Assembly (NCBI GenBank): GCA_009692065.1
Contig: SHZY01000006.1
Span: forward strand, 1 to 64,000
Length of the DNA stretch: 64,000 nucleotides
Direction of reading: 5' to 3'
Source: Gemmataceae bacterium
Lineage (GTDB): Bacteria; Planctomycetota; Planctomycetia; Gemmatales; Gemmataceae
Part shown: positions 28,401 through 36,897 of the stretch, piece by piece
Numbering within the stretch: the first letter of the stretch is position 1
How the letters are laid out: every line of letters starts with the position of its first letter
The notes under the pieces: model-generated
Databases searched by the model: none
Told to the model about the DNA's origin: nothing
The model's input: the letters and a program-made list of their open reading frames with translations, nothing else
Translations under genes and position numbers: made by a program

Positions 28401-29165
28401 CAGATCGAGCTGGCCGACTTATCCGTGGGACAGGATTCCAATCCTGTCCAACCAACGACAGAATTGGAGTCCTGTCCCACACCGTTCGACCCCGCGGCTA
28501 CCCAGCAAGAAATCGATGAGTTGCGTCGCAAGCTCGGCCGGCTCGGCAACGTGAACCTGGCCGCGCTCGAAGAACTGCAAGATCTCGAACGCCGGGCCAC
28601 CGAACTGCGAACGCAGTTCGACGATCTGACGTCCGCCAAGAAATCTGCTGAAGAGATCATCGCCAAGATCAACGTGGATAGCAAACGCCTATTCATGGAA
28701 ACGTTCGCCGTGGTGCGCACTCACTTCCAGGAGTTGTTCCGCAAGCTCTTCGGCGGCGGCATGGCGGATGTTGTGCTGGAGGACGAAAACGACGTACTCG
28801 AGTCCGGCATCGACATCATCGCCCGCCCGCCCGGCAAAGAACTGCGCAGCATCACCTTGATGTCGGGCGGCGAGAAGACGCTGACCGCCGTCGCGCTCTT
28901 GCTCGCTGTGTTCCGCTCGAAGCCCAGCCCGTTCTGCCTCCTGGACGAAGTCGATGCCGCTCTGGATGAAGCGAACATCGCGCGCTTCACCGCGGTCCTG
29001 CGCGAATTTTTGGAGCTGTCGCAATTCATCATCGTCACGCATTCGAAGAAGACGATGGCTTGCGCCGACACGCTCTACGGCATCACCATGCAGGAATCGG
29101 GCATCTCCAAACAAGTGACGATCCGCTTCGAGGATTGGGTGGAGGAGAAGGCGCAGGCGTCGTGA
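25479..29165 (+). CDS. smc: Chromosome segregation protein SMC with an in-frame palindrome
   Basis: 1228 residues, typical for bacterial SMC, the condensin ATPase that forms loops and segregates the chromosome. Walker A is GPNGSGKS at 30-37. A long coiled coil runs to a hinge around 500-650 ([19 protein letters not shown]), a return coiled coil follows, and then the C-terminal head with signature LMSGGEKTL near 1128 and Walker [12 protein letters not shown]. Residues about 982-1001 ([10 protein letters not shown]...) are encoded by a family B palindrome at 28425-28480, at the end of the return coiled coil near the head. The frame stays open, so the protein should be full length. ScpA/ScpB genes are not in view. 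Confidence 0.96.
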   Translation: MLKRLELVGFKSFADKTVFEFGDGITAIVGPNGSGKSNIVDAVRWILGEQSAKSLRGGEMADVIFNGSSSRRSLGLAEVTMTFDNRKRQLATEAEEVQITRRVYRTGEGEYLINGQASRLRDIKEMFLGSGAGNDDLCIIAQGKVDVLLQASNKDRRTIFEEAAGISRFKAKKTETLRTLERVDQNLSRVKDIIEEIEKQLRSVKLQASKAQRYQEHSDRLKELRLTLGLTEYRELTQKLDAETQALDDLKAELDQRAARAGACEAEAERLEIALADLDDQLHEEEAALAKRLQQIQSEETTIAHESTLTGDLEAELAQTRKRLADLTVRVRTLADTTSAAEGALQEAATQAEHDRLEVEVHEAELQATIARLTALHEQVAADKGRHFEEMRRAAHLQNEAVASKAQVDNLRRERDRLRQRSDTAATSLASLDVELQELLQAEAQLVDRLQHARQVLQEQKLEQERLRTLRDRTHERLAEMRQERSALAGRIEVLAGLIKSHEGLGTGVREVIALIEQPDAGPWSSVIGMIADFLTVKLEYAPLIDLALGEWAQRFVVRDVQLFEQALAEHGQTFSGRVSFLPLTSIPKDADPAVQELKQNRLVQLSLMSRLKEPDGPTPEHAGLVAPADQLVSCEHPELADLPAQLLGRTLIVRDLATARVIAEHAPGFRLITLQGDLLEPDGTLTIGAHHAETGVLSRKSEWRELTEQLAALEVRILEIEGEEQNLRDKLQGSEAASQEQQEIVTVLAEQCADLRGRVQRHQDRRQGLHEEVTVSRDEIQRIEQEVQTLEQAWRQNEAQAAEAEALVQTLHGRLHEADEEIHVREDQRQLVQQACTQAQVTFAQVEERLRGLQTQYSQASRDYQQRNQELLQNQESVGNLKARLLESQRTMLHASSLLAHDYLAKEHAQRQVAAMLEQRERKRSERARLTQQAQTARTEWRTHQESVHQRELEAANLHHQRDTLVQRLRDDYQIELADLSVGQDSNPVQPTTELESCPTPFDPAATQQEIDELRRKLGRLGNVNLAALEELQDLERRATELRTQFDDLTSAKKSAEEIIAKINVDSKRLFMETFAVVRTHFQELFRKLFGGGMADVVLEDENDVLESGIDIIARPPGKELRSITLMSGGEKTLTAVALLLAVFRSKPSPFCLLDEVDAALDEANIARFTAVLREFLELSQFIIVTHSKKTMACADTLYGITMQESGISKQVTIRFEDWVEEKAQAS
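28425..28480. repeat. Palindromic repeat, family B, inside smc
   Basis: Inverted repeat gtgggacaggattccaatcc ... ggagtcctgtcccac of 56 bp. It is homologous to the intergenic copy at 2545-2606. It is translated in frame and adds about 19-20 residues. Confidence 0.92.
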
Positions 29166-29199
29166 TGAATCAACGTAGATCCAACCAAAGGGTTCAACC

Positions 29200-29508
29200 A
29201 TGATCCATGTCATCGCCACGATCACCGTCAAGCCGGGCAAGCGTGATGCTTTCCTTGCCGAGTTTCATCGTATCGTGCCGCTGGTGCATGCCGAGGCGGG
29301 CTGCATCGAGTACGGCCCGACCGTCGATGTGGCGAGCGGCATTTCCGTGCAGGGGCCGCTGCGTGAGAATGTCGCCGTGATCGTCGAGAAATGGTCGAGC
29401 CTGGACGCGCTCAAGGCTCACACGCAGGCGGCGCACATGGCGGACTATCGCGTGCGCGTGCAGGACCTGGTGGAGAGCGTGACGTTGCAGATCTTGGCGC
29501 CGGCGTAA
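29200..29508 (+). CDS. Antibiotic biosynthesis monooxygenase (ABM) domain protein
   Basis: 102 residues, the usual size for a single ABM ferredoxin-fold domain (YgiN-like quinol monooxygenases and relatives). It begins MIHVIATITVKPGKRDAFLAEF, with the conserved AGCIEY motif at about 32-37 and EKWSSLDALKAH at about 65-76. It probably oxidises a small aromatic or quinol and works as a dimer; the substrate cannot be read from the sequence. A GTAGATCC leader gives little ribosome-site support, but the start agrees with the family. A family A palindrome follows 6 nt after the stop. Confidence 0.85.
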   Translation: MIHVIATITVKPGKRDAFLAEFHRIVPLVHAEAGCIEYGPTVDVASGISVQGPLRENVAVIVEKWSSLDALKAHTQAAHMADYRVRVQDLVESVTLQILAPA

Positions 29509-29513
29509 CTCCT

Positions 29514-29568
29514 GCCGCTTGCGGCGTAGCATTCAAGTGGCATCCAGGAGCGCTACGCTGCAAGCGGC
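29514..29568. repeat. Palindromic repeat, family A variant, copy 3
   Basis: The arms gccgcttgcggcgtagc and gctacgctgcaagcggc pair around a loop of about 21 nt. It fills the gap between two convergent genes. Confidence 0.88.
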
Positions 29569-29571
29569 GAG

Positions 29572-30099
29572 TCATTTCCTTTCCTGAATCGCCTTCATCA
29601 ACTCCACCACGAACGCAGGCAGGTCGTCGGGCTTGCGGCTCGTGATGATGTTGCCGTCGCGCACGACCTCGGCATCGACGTAGTTCGCGCCGGCGTTGAC
29701 GACGTCGTCCTTGATCGCGAAAAAGCAGGTCGCCTTTTTGCCGCGCAAGGCGGGCGTCGAACACAGCACCCAGGGGCCATGGCAGATGGCGGCGATCGGC
29801 TTGCCTTGCTCAGCGATATGGCGCACCAGCTTGATGACGGCTTCATGCCGGCGCAGGAAGTCCGGGGCGAAGCCGCCGGGGATGACCAGCGCGTCGAAAT
29901 CGTCAGGGCTGACGTCCTTGGCGGCCTTGTCGCTTTTCGCAGGATAGCCAAGCTTGCTCGGATAGGTGGCGCCGGCCTCGGGGCCGACCAGCGTCACCTT
30001 GCAGCCAGCCTCGCGCAGGCGAAAGATGGGGTACCAGACCTCCATCTCCTGATACTGCTGTTCGACCAAAACCGCGACACGGGCTTGCTTGAGGTCCAT
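29572..30099 (-). CDS. DJ-1/PfpI family protein
   Basis: 175 residues from the ATG at 30097-30099. The family covers intracellular PfpI/YhbO/YajL-type proteins with protease, glyoxalase or deglycase activity. The nucleophile elbow AICHGPW (Cys near 112) is present with the catalytic His following it, and the strand motif DALVIPGGFAPD holds the usual acidic residue nearby. Substrate specificity cannot be decided. The longer in-frame start lies within the J repeat and was rejected. Confidence 0.88.
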   Translation of the reverse strand: MDLKQARVAVLVEQQYQEMEVWYPIFRLREAGCKVTLVGPEAGATYPSKLGYPAKSDKAAKDVSPDDFDALVIPGGFAPDFLRRHEAVIKLVRHIAEQGKPIAAICHGPWVLCSTPALRGKKATCFFAIKDDVVNAGANYVDAEVVRDGNIITSRKPDDLPAFVVELMKAIQERK

Positions 30100-30116
30100 G
30101 GTGGTGGGTCTCCGGT

Positions 30117-30194
30117 TGGTGAGTGGTGAGTGGTGAGTGGTGAGTGGTGAGTAGTAAATCAAGCTATCATTACCACTCACCACTCACCACTCAC
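30117..30194. repeat. Palindromic repeat, family J (GTGAGTG heptamer arms)
   Basis: The left arm repeats ggtgagt five times (30117-30156) and the right arm repeats actcacc (30169-30194). It provides the TGA stop of the epimerase gene. Confidence 0.88.
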
Positions 30195-31180
30195 GCATTC
30201 TTCTTGTACCAATCCATCGTCTCGCCGATGGCTTCCTCGAAGTTCACGCGCGGGCGGTAACACAGCTCGGTCATTGCTTTCTCGATGCTAAAGTCGAGGT
30301 TATAGCCCATGAACTTCAGGCGCGTGAAGTTAAACAAGGGCGCTTCATTGGCGCCCTTCATTCTCGCCAGCGTCTCGGCAAACCACGTCACGGTCCACGC
30401 AAACCACATCGGCGGCGTGCGTGTCGGGAACGGCAGGCCCATCGCCTTGGCAATCGACTCGATGAATTTGCGCTTGGGCACGAATTCGCCATCGGTGAGG
30501 TTGAAGACCTTGCCGACCGCGTTTTCATTCTCAGCGGCCAGGAAGACGGCATCGACGAGATTTTCAACGAAAATCGTGTTGAGCGCCGAGTTCCCGCCGC
30601 CTGGATAGCGCAGCCGGCCCTGGCGCAGCCCGTCGATGATGCGCGGCATCACAGTGCGGTCGCGCGGGCCATAGACGAAGCCGGGCCGCAGCACCACGAC
30701 GGGGATGTCGAACTCCTTGTAGTAGCTCAAGGCAAGTTGCTCGGCTTCGACCTTGGATTGCGAATAGCTGTCGCGATGCGTGCTCGGCAGCGGCTCGGTT
30801 TCGTCGGTGCCGTGGTGGTGCCGGGCCGCGTAGACGCCGAGGCTGCTCATATGGATGAAGCGTGGGAAGAGCCCCTGCCCTTTGCAGGCGTCAAGAAGAA
30901 CGCGCAAGCCCTCGACGTTGACCTGGCGATATTCGTCGATCGGCCCCCAGTCGCCGACCTTGGCAGCGCAGTGGACGATGACGTCCGCCTCGCTGACAGC
31001 TTGCCGCACCAGGTTCGCATCGCTCAATTCGCCGCGATAGAGGACAGCGCCCAGTTTCTCCAGTTCGCGCACATCGCTGGTGGGCCGCACGATGGCGCTG
31101 AGCGCCTGTTCTTTGCGGACGCACCTTTCAGCGAGATGTCCGCCGACGAATCCCGTGGCGCCGGTGATGAGATAACGCAT
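30191..31180 (-). CDS. NAD(P)-dependent epimerase/dehydratase (extended SDR)
   Basis: 329 residues. The Rossmann dinucleotide motif is GATGFVGG at 7-14, and the active site has SSLGVY and YSQSK (Tyr and Lys near 143-147), followed by LRPGFVYGPRD. The overall pattern is that of extended SDR sugar-nucleotide epimerases or 3-beta-hydroxysteroid-like dehydrogenases. Which applies cannot be decided, although NSDHL/HpnA-like members are common in planctomycetes. The last codons read YKKNA, followed by a TGA belonging to the GTGAGTG repeat array, so the repeat seems to have set the end of the gene. Confidence 0.88.
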   Translation of the reverse strand: MRYLITGATGFVGGHLAERCVRKEQALSAIVRPTSDVRELEKLGAVLYRGELSDANLVRQAVSEADVIVHCAAKVGDWGPIDEYRQVNVEGLRVLLDACKGQGLFPRFIHMSSLGVYAARHHHGTDETEPLPSTHRDSYSQSKVEAEQLALSYYKEFDIPVVVLRPGFVYGPRDRTVMPRIIDGLRQGRLRYPGGGNSALNTIFVENLVDAVFLAAENENAVGKVFNLTDGEFVPKRKFIESIAKAMGLPFPTRTPPMWFAWTVTWFAETLARMKGANEAPLFNFTRLKFMGYNLDFSIEKAMTELCYRPRVNFEEAIGETMDWYKKNA

Positions 31181-31197
31181 GTGGCTGTTCTACCGAA

Positions 31198-31298
31198 AGG
31201 GAGAAAGGGAGACAGGGAGGCAAGGAGACAGGGAGACAAGGAGAAGCCGAATTTGGCGCGGGGCCTTCTTTCTCCTTGTCTCCTTGCCTTCTTGTCTC
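31198..31298. repeat. Palindromic repeat, family G, copy 2
   Basis: The arms agggagacagggaggcaagg ... and tctccttgtctccttgcctt are complementary 8-nt tandem arrays with a loop of about 20 nt. It lies between divergent genes, upstream of both starts. Confidence 0.85.
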
Positions 31299-31392
31299 GG
31301 TTCCTTGGGCTTGACAGCCGCCTGGACATGGGCTATCTCGCTCGCTTCCAATGGAATGCGCACACGCGTATCAACGATTCCGAGGATGCCCC

Positions 31393-33759
31393 ATGAACGG
31401 GACGAGCGGAGCAAACAAAGCGAAGGTCTCAGCCAGCCGGTTCATCCTGGTGCTGCTGGGCCTGGCTGCCTTGTGGCTGCCGGAACGAGTTGGCATCGCC
31501 CAGGCCCCAGCCCGGCGCGAGGTCGTTGCCGAGGTCCGCTTCGAAGGAATACGCAATATTCCTGAAGAAAAGGCGCTGCTGTTGGTGCGTACCAAGCCGG
31601 GCCGCGAGTTCTCCGATGCCGAGGCCCAGGCCGACATTAACCGCCTGGCCGCCTCGAACCTGTGCCGGCCGATCGCGGTAAGGCTCGATCGCACCACCGA
31701 TGGCCGGGTGATTGTCATCTTCGTTGTGCGCGAATACCGCGGCGTCGTGCGCGAAGTGATCTTCAAGCATGCCAAGCATGTCGATACCAAGGAACTGCAA
31801 AACCTGACGCGCGTGCGGCGCGGCATGCCTCTGGATAAAGGTCTCAATCAGCTCGCTTGCTACACGATCCAGGAGCATCTGCAAAAACAGGGCTACTACT
31901 TCGCCAACGTCACTCTCGAAGAAGGCTACGACGAAGGCCACGAACGCGTGGTCTTCAACGTCACCGAAGGTCCGCTGGTGCGCGTGCGGAACGTTGATTT
32001 CGTTGGCCAGAAGGAACTGGCAGGCGCGGAACGCTTGCGCACGCAGATCGATACCAGCCGAGCTTTCCTGCAAACCTGGGGCGGCAAGTTCAATCCCGAA
32101 ATCGTCAACAACGACGTCGCCAAGCTGGCGGAATACTATCGCAACAACGGCTACCACAAGGTCGATGTCTCCCGCGAGCTGCGCTTCAGCGACGACTTCC
32201 AGTACGTGGACATCATCTTCCACATCCGCGAATCCGAGCGCTTTCGCATCCATGATTCCGTCGTCGTCGGCTCCAAGAATTTTTCCGCTGAACAGCTTTC
32301 GAGCGTCGTCACCAACAAAAAAGGCGAGTTCTTCAACTCGAAGGTCGTCAACGAAGATCTGAGCTACTTGACCCAGTACATCGGCTACCGCGGCTATCAG
32401 GCGGACGTCCGCGAGGTCATCACCGAGGTGCCCGACAACCCAGGCTTCGTCCGCGTGCAGTATGTCGTCGAGGACAGGCCGATGGCGTACGTCGGCGGAG
32501 TGCACATCGTCGGCAATACGGTCACGCAGGATCGCGTCATTCGCCGCATGTTGCAGGAGCTCCAGCCCGGCCAGATCTTGCGCTATCCCGAATTGGGCTA
32601 TGCCGAGCGAAACCTGGCCCGGCTCAGCATCTTTGAGATGAATCCGGAGCTTGGCATCCGCCCGACCGTGCAGGCGCTTGACACGCCGGGACCGTACAAG
32701 GACATCCTGGTCAAGGTGCAGGAAACCCGCACCGGCAGCCTGATGCTCGGTGCCGGCCTCAACTCGGACTCAGGCATCGTCGGCAGCATCGTCCTCAACG
32801 AACGCAACTTCGACATCTTCCGCTTCCCGACCAGCTTCGCCGACCTCTGGGAAGGCAAGGCCTTCCGCGGCGCAGGCCAGGAACTCCGCATCGAAGCGGT
32901 CCCCGGCACCTACGTCCAGCGCTACAGCATCAGCGTCCGCGAGCCGTTCCTGTTCGATCGGCCTTACAGCTTGCTCACCAGCCTCTATTATCGCGACCGC
33001 ATTTTCGATGAATACACGGAAGGCCGCTTCGGCACGCGCCTCAACCTCGGCCATCAGTTCAATAGGGAATGGGGCGCGAGCGTCGGCATCCGCGCCGAAA
33101 ATGTCAGCGTCAGCAATGTCGCCTTTGGGGCGCCGGTCGACTACACGTCCGCCGTCGGCCATAGCAACATATTCGCCCCCAGCTTCACCGTGGCTTATGA
33201 CACACGCGATTCCTTCATGCGGCCCACTGAGGGCGGTAAGGTGGAATTCACGTACGAACAGGTCTTCGGCACCAATGTGTTCCCGATTTTCAACCTCGAG
33301 GCGAGCCGCTACTTCACGACCTGGCAGCGCCCCGACGGCTCGGGCAAACACGTCCTGGCCATGCGCAGCCAGGTCTCATGGGCCGGCGACAACGCACCGG
33401 TCTACGAACGCTTCTTCGGCGGCGGCTTCATGAGCGTGCGCGGCTTCGAATTCCGCGGCGTCGGCCCCAACACCAACGGCTTCATGGTCGGCGGCCAGTT
33501 CCAGTTCATCAACAACATCGAGTACCAGATCCCGATCAAGGCCAACGACAATCTCTACTTCGTCGCCTTCCTGGATTCCGGCACCGTCGAGAGCAAAGCC
33601 GGCATCAACGACTATCGCGTGTCCGCGGGCTTCGGCCTTCGCATCACCGTGCCGATGATGGGCCCGGTGCCGATCGCCCTCGACTTCGGTTTCCCGATCG
33701 TCAAGGGTTCCACGGACCGCACGCAGCTTTTCAGCTTCGGCATTCAAATGTCGCGATAA
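31393..33759 (+). CDS. bamA: Outer membrane protein assembly factor BamA (Omp85)
   Basis: 788 residues from the ATG at 31393. A signal peptide covers about 15-37 (RFILVLLGLAALWLPERVGIAQA). Five POTRA domains of the EVRFEGIRNIPEEKALL type cover about 40-440, and the C-terminal 16-strand barrel follows. The conserved L6 motif VRGF lies near 682 in SVRGFEFRGVGP, and the C-terminus ends in a beta-signal-like QLFSFGIQMSR. BamA inserts barrel proteins into the outer membrane, which supports a diderm envelope. The start at 31351 was rejected because it delays the signal peptide. Confidence 0.94.
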   Translation: MNGTSGANKAKVSASRFILVLLGLAALWLPERVGIAQAPARREVVAEVRFEGIRNIPEEKALLLVRTKPGREFSDAEAQADINRLAASNLCRPIAVRLDRTTDGRVIVIFVVREYRGVVREVIFKHAKHVDTKELQNLTRVRRGMPLDKGLNQLACYTIQEHLQKQGYYFANVTLEEGYDEGHERVVFNVTEGPLVRVRNVDFVGQKELAGAERLRTQIDTSRAFLQTWGGKFNPEIVNNDVAKLAEYYRNNGYHKVDVSRELRFSDDFQYVDIIFHIRESERFRIHDSVVVGSKNFSAEQLSSVVTNKKGEFFNSKVVNEDLSYLTQYIGYRGYQADVREVITEVPDNPGFVRVQYVVEDRPMAYVGGVHIVGNTVTQDRVIRRMLQELQPGQILRYPELGYAERNLARLSIFEMNPELGIRPTVQALDTPGPYKDILVKVQETRTGSLMLGAGLNSDSGIVGSIVLNERNFDIFRFPTSFADLWEGKAFRGAGQELRIEAVPGTYVQRYSISVREPFLFDRPYSLLTSLYYRDRIFDEYTEGRFGTRLNLGHQFNREWGASVGIRAENVSVSNVAFGAPVDYTSAVGHSNIFAPSFTVAYDTRDSFMRPTEGGKVEFTYEQVFGTNVFPIFNLEASRYFTTWQRPDGSGKHVLAMRSQVSWAGDNAPVYERFFGGGFMSVRGFEFRGVGPNTNGFMVGGQFQFINNIEYQIPIKANDNLYFVAFLDSGTVESKAGINDYRVSAGFGLRITVPMMGPVPIALDFGFPIVKGSTDRTQLFSFGIQMSR

Positions 33760-33768
33760 ACTGATCTT

Positions 33769-33806
33769 CGTTTAGCGCTCGCGCGGCGCCATGCGAGCGC
33801 TAAACG
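33769..33806. repeat. Palindromic repeat, family A, copy 4
   Basis: Shorter arms cgtttagcgctcgc and gcgagcgctaaacg. It fills the gap between two convergent genes, about 10 nt from each stop. Confidence 0.9.
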
Positions 33807-33816
33807 CAAGCCAGTT

Positions 33817-34725
33817 TCATTCCACAAACTCCACCTTCATCGGCTTCGGTATCACCCCCGCACGATTGGCTTCGTCCAGCAACCTCGCTACGGCGGCACG
33901 GCCGCGCGGGCCGTAGTCCAGCGTCCAGTCGTTCACGTACATGCCGACGAAGCGGTCCGCGAGATCGCGATCCATGTCGCGCGCATAGTTGAGAGCGTAG
34001 CTCAGCGCGTCCTGGCGATGATCGAGACTGTACTGGATGCTCTCCTTGATCAACCGGCGGACGTTGCGGATCGTATCGCTGCCCAGATCGCGCCGTACCA
34101 CATTGCCTCCCAGCGGCAACGGCAATCCCGTCTTCTCCTGCCACCACACGCCGAGGTCAATCACCAGGTGCAACCCCTGGTTCTGGAAGGTAAGCTGCCC
34201 CTCGTGAATGATCAGCCCCGCGTCGAACTTGCCCGCGGCGAGCGCGGGGATGATCTCATCGAAGGGTATCACCTCGTAGCTGAACCCGACATTTCTCCCC
34301 TCGCCACCCGTGAGAGGGGCCGGGGGTGAGGGGGGAGTTTCCAGTGCGCCACCCAACAGCAATCGCAGCGCCAAGAACGCCGTCGTCATCGTGCCGGGGA
34401 TGGCGATCTTGATCGATTTCAGATCGCCGACCGTCATCGGCTTGCGTGCGACGATCATAGGGCCATAGCGGTCTCCCATGCTGCAACCGCTCGGCAGCAG
34501 CGCGTATTTGTCGAGCAGAAACGCCAGGGCGTGAATGCTGACGGCGCTGACCTCCAACTCGCCCTTCAGCGCGCGGCGATTGAGCGTCTCGATATCTTGT
34601 AGCTCGTGCCGAAAGACCAGGTCGCCGGTATCGATCTTGCCGTGCGCCAGCGCGTAGAACATGAACGCGTCATCGGGATCGGGACTATGGCCGACGGTGA
34701 TTACTTGCTTGGTCATGGATGGCAT
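33817..34725 (-). CDS. mqnD: 1,4-dihydroxy-6-naphthoate synthase (MqnD) with an in-frame palindrome
   Basis: 302 residues. MqnD converts cyclic dehypoxanthine futalosine to 1,4-dihydroxy-6-naphthoate in the futalosine route to menaquinone. The N-terminal signature SPDPDDAFMFYAL and the core motifs IPGTMTTAFLALRL and FDAGLIIHEGQLTF are present. About 16 residues near 128-143 (ETPPSPPAPLTGGEGR) are encoded by a family I palindrome, between the LALRLLLG helix and the FSYEVIPFDEIIPAL strand where relatives have only a short loop. The alternative start at 34716 is possible. It supports menaquinone as a quinone in this organism. Confidence 0.9.
   Translation of the reverse strand: MPSMTKQVITVGHSPDPDDAFMFYALAHGKIDTGDLVFRHELQDIETLNRRALKGELEVSAVSIHALAFLLDKYALLPSGCSMGDRYGPMIVARKPMTVGDLKSIKIAIPGTMTTAFLALRLLLGGALETPPSPPAPLTGGEGRNVGFSYEVIPFDEIIPALAAGKFDAGLIIHEGQLTFQNQGLHLVIDLGVWWQEKTGLPLPLGGNVVRRDLGSDTIRNVRRLIKESIQYSLDHRQDALSYALNYARDMDRDLADRFVGMYVNDWTLDYGPRGRAAVARLLDEANRAGVIPKPMKVEFVE
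34295..34336. repeat. Palindromic repeat, family I, inside mqnD
   Basis: Imperfect inverted repeat ctcccctcgccacccgtgag and its complementary ggggccgggggtgagggg. It is homologous to the intergenic copies at 36626-36660 and 36797-36833. It is translated in frame. Confidence 0.85.
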
Positions 34726-34792
34726 CTTTCTCCCCTCGGATTGTTACCTTCACTAACCGCAGAGATCGGTGTTACATAACGAACGCCGCTCT

Positions 34793-34832
34793 TCGTTTAG
34801 CGCCCGCGCGGCACCCCGCGGGCGCTAAACGA
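34793..34832. repeat. Palindromic repeat, family A, copy 5
   Basis: The arms tcgtttagcgcccgcg and cgcgggcgctaaacga, with an 8-nt loop, lie 12 nt from the stop of the ABC permease gene. The CC/GG at the centre compensates the TT/AA of other copies. Confidence 0.9.
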
Positions 34833-34843
34833 GGAAAGGACGA

Positions 34844-35734
34844 TTACAACGGCGCCGGCAGATCACGCCGACAGAACGTGACCCACGCAAACAAATAGCC
34901 GATCGCGCCGACGCCAAGCAGCACCAACAAGTGTAGCCAGGCATTCGCGGACCCATACCAGTCATCGTGCAGAATCATGCATTGCGGCAAATAGTGGTAG
35001 TGGACCGTATAGGGCCTAATCCAACCCAGCGGCTCTTCCCAGATCTGCCCGAGAACGTTGAGCAGAAACATGCACAAAAAGATCGTGATCGCCCATCCCC
35101 AGACGCGCGGGCGGTGGCGGCCCAGTGAGGAGATCCACATCGTCACGCCGCTGTGGGCAAAAAGCAGCCCGAACACGCACATGAGTGCAGGCAAGAAGTG
35201 CAGCGGATCGACGCGTTGATTCCCCAAGGCTTGCAAGCCCATCCACCAGGTGCCGCAGTAGGTGCCCAGCCACAGGACCAGGCAAAGCGCTGGAAAAACT
35301 ATCGCATCGACCACCAAATGCGCGACGATTACCTGCGTGCGCCGGATCGGCTGCGCGAGCAACAGCTCCATCGTGCCTCGGTCGATCTCGCCGGCAATCG
35401 CATTGGCGGCCCGGCCGATCGCGAAGATGCCCAGGATCGTCAACGGCAGGGGATGGACGTACGAGATCGACATGAAGTTGTCGGGCCTGTCCAGCCGGAT
35501 TTGTTCGCCGCCGAGGATGGCCTGCACCATTTGTCCCAGAAATTCTTTACCGAGCAAGACCTCCTGAAGAACCTCGAGCGATACCCCGGCGCCTTGCAGC
35601 GCGGTGAGAATCTGCGTCGTCACGCGACTCGTCACCCGGGCCCAGAGGATCTGGAAAAGAAACGTCAGCGTCGCCACGACGATCCACGCGACGCGAACAT
35701 CCCGCAGCAGTTTTCTCGTTAGTGCCCAGGTCAT
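34844..35734 (-). CDS. ABC transporter permease (ABC-2 type)
   Basis: 296 residues from the ATG at 35732-35734. It overlaps the stop of the ATPase gene by ATGA, so the two are translationally coupled. Hydrophobic segments lie at about 14-34, 98-120, 140-165, 180-205, 225-245 and 268-288. A conserved stretch IAGEIDRGTMELLLAQPIRR near 115-135 is typical of ABC-2 type permeases of the NosY/Gld type. Together with the ATPase it should form an exporter; the substrate is not visible. Confidence 0.88.
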   Translation of the reverse strand: MTWALTRKLLRDVRVAWIVVATLTFLFQILWARVTSRVTTQILTALQGAGVSLEVLQEVLLGKEFLGQMVQAILGGEQIRLDRPDNFMSISYVHPLPLTILGIFAIGRAANAIAGEIDRGTMELLLAQPIRRTQVIVAHLVVDAIVFPALCLVLWLGTYCGTWWMGLQALGNQRVDPLHFLPALMCVFGLLFAHSGVTMWISSLGRHRPRVWGWAITIFLCMFLLNVLGQIWEEPLGWIRPYTVHYHYLPQCMILHDDWYGSANAWLHLLVLLGVGAIGYLFAWVTFCRRDLPAPL

Positions 35735-36618
35735 GACGAAGTTCCGTTCAAGCGGTGATATTTTTGATAGATCTCGGACAACCCCATCGGCTCCATCTTC
35801 AAGTCCGCGACGGGCAGCTGGGCCAGCCATTGCAATAATTCGGGCAACGGACCGCGGTGCTGAAAGTGCAGGTCGCTGCCGTGGTTCTCCAGCGCTGCCA
35901 CATTCTCCGGCGCCGCGAGGTTGGCCACTGGCTGGCTGAGCGTCACGCGGACCCGGCGGACCTCGCGCAGCTCGCGCATGTTCTGCCAGTGGACCAGCCG
36001 GCCTTGCTGCAAGATGGCCACCCTGTCGCAGACGTGCTCGACTTCGGTCAAGACGTGCGAGGAGAACAACACGGCCTGGCCGCGCTGCGCCGACTCCACC
36101 AGCTGGCCGAGCAGATGATCGCGCATGTTCGGGTCGAGCGTGTTGGTCGGCTCATCCAGGATAACCAGCGGCGTCTCGGGCAGCAGGATTTGCATCAGCG
36201 TGATCTTGCGCTTCATGCCGGAGGACATCTGTGCCAGCGGCCGTTCGATGTCGATATCGAAGAGCCGCTGGAGTTTTTGCAAGCGATCGGTGGGCTTGTA
36301 GTTGCGCAAGCGCGACAGGAAGTCGATGAGCTGCACGCCGGTCATGTTTTCATATAGCCGCAGCTCGCCCGGCAAATAGCTGACGAAGCGGCGCGCGTTG
36401 ACGCTGTCCGACCAGCAATCGTGCCCGTTGATGGAGGCCCGTCCGGAAGTTGGCCGCAGGAATCCGAGCAGGAGCCGCAGCGCCGTCGATTTGCCTGACC
36501 CATTCGGCCCGAGGATGCCGACGATTTCGCCGGGGACGACTTCGAGATCGAGATGATCCAGGGCCGTGATGGCGCCGTAGTGTTTCGTGAGTTGTTCGGT
36601 GCGAAGGAGCATTACCAT
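35731..36618 (-). CDS. ABC transporter ATP-binding protein
   Basis: 295 residues from the ATG at 36616-36618 (36612 is equally possible). Walker A is GPNGSGKST near 40-48, the ABC signature reads MSSGMKRKI, Walker B is LVILDEPTNTLDP and the switch His is in SSHVLTEVEH. The C-terminal extension (about 220-295) is typical of CcmA-type exporter ATPases. It is coupled to the permease by a 4-nt overlap. The ribosome site GGAGGAAG is part of the family I repeat just upstream. Confidence 0.92.
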   Translation of the reverse strand: MVMLLRTEQLTKHYGAITALDHLDLEVVPGEIVGILGPNGSGKSTALRLLLGFLRPTSGRASINGHDCWSDSVNARRFVSYLPGELRLYENMTGVQLIDFLSRLRNYKPTDRLQKLQRLFDIDIERPLAQMSSGMKRKITLMQILLPETPLVILDEPTNTLDPNMRDHLLGQLVESAQRGQAVLFSSHVLTEVEHVCDRVAILQQGRLVHWQNMRELREVRRVRVTLSQPVANLAAPENVAALENHGSDLHFQHRGPLPELLQWLAQLPVADLKMEPMGLSEIYQKYHRLNGTSS

Positions 36619-36619
36619 C

Positions 36620-36840
36620 TTCCTCCCCTCTCCCCTCTGGGGGAGAGGGGCCGGGGGTTCGGTGGGGGGGCATGGAGTATTGACAATTAGCAATTGACAA
36701 TTTCCAATTGCCAATTGACGGAAGGACCCGCTTCGGTCTTCGCAAATTGGCAATTGGAAATTGTCAATTGCTAATTGTCAATTGTAAATACTGATCCCCT
36801 CGCACCCCAGCCCCTCTCCCCCAAAGGGAGAGGGGTGACT
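36620..36840. repeat. Nested palindrome: family I arms around AATTGAC heptamer arrays
   Basis: Outer arms (tctcccctctgggggagagg at 36626-36660 and agcccctctcccccaaaggg at 36797-36833) enclose an inverted array of AATTGAC-type heptamers: ttgacaattagcaattgaca on the left, near 36679-36719, and its complement at about 36745-36786. The whole block forms the region between divergent starts. Confidence 0.85.
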
Positions 36841-36897
36841 GTTCGCTGCGCTCATCCCAGGGCTTGCGTGCATATATTTATATGGGAGGACAGCTCA

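Noticed and set aside
30117-30194. Possible CRISPR array because of short regular repeats
   Set aside because: The units are 7 nt with no spacers, arranged as an inverted repeat. No cas genes are in the window.
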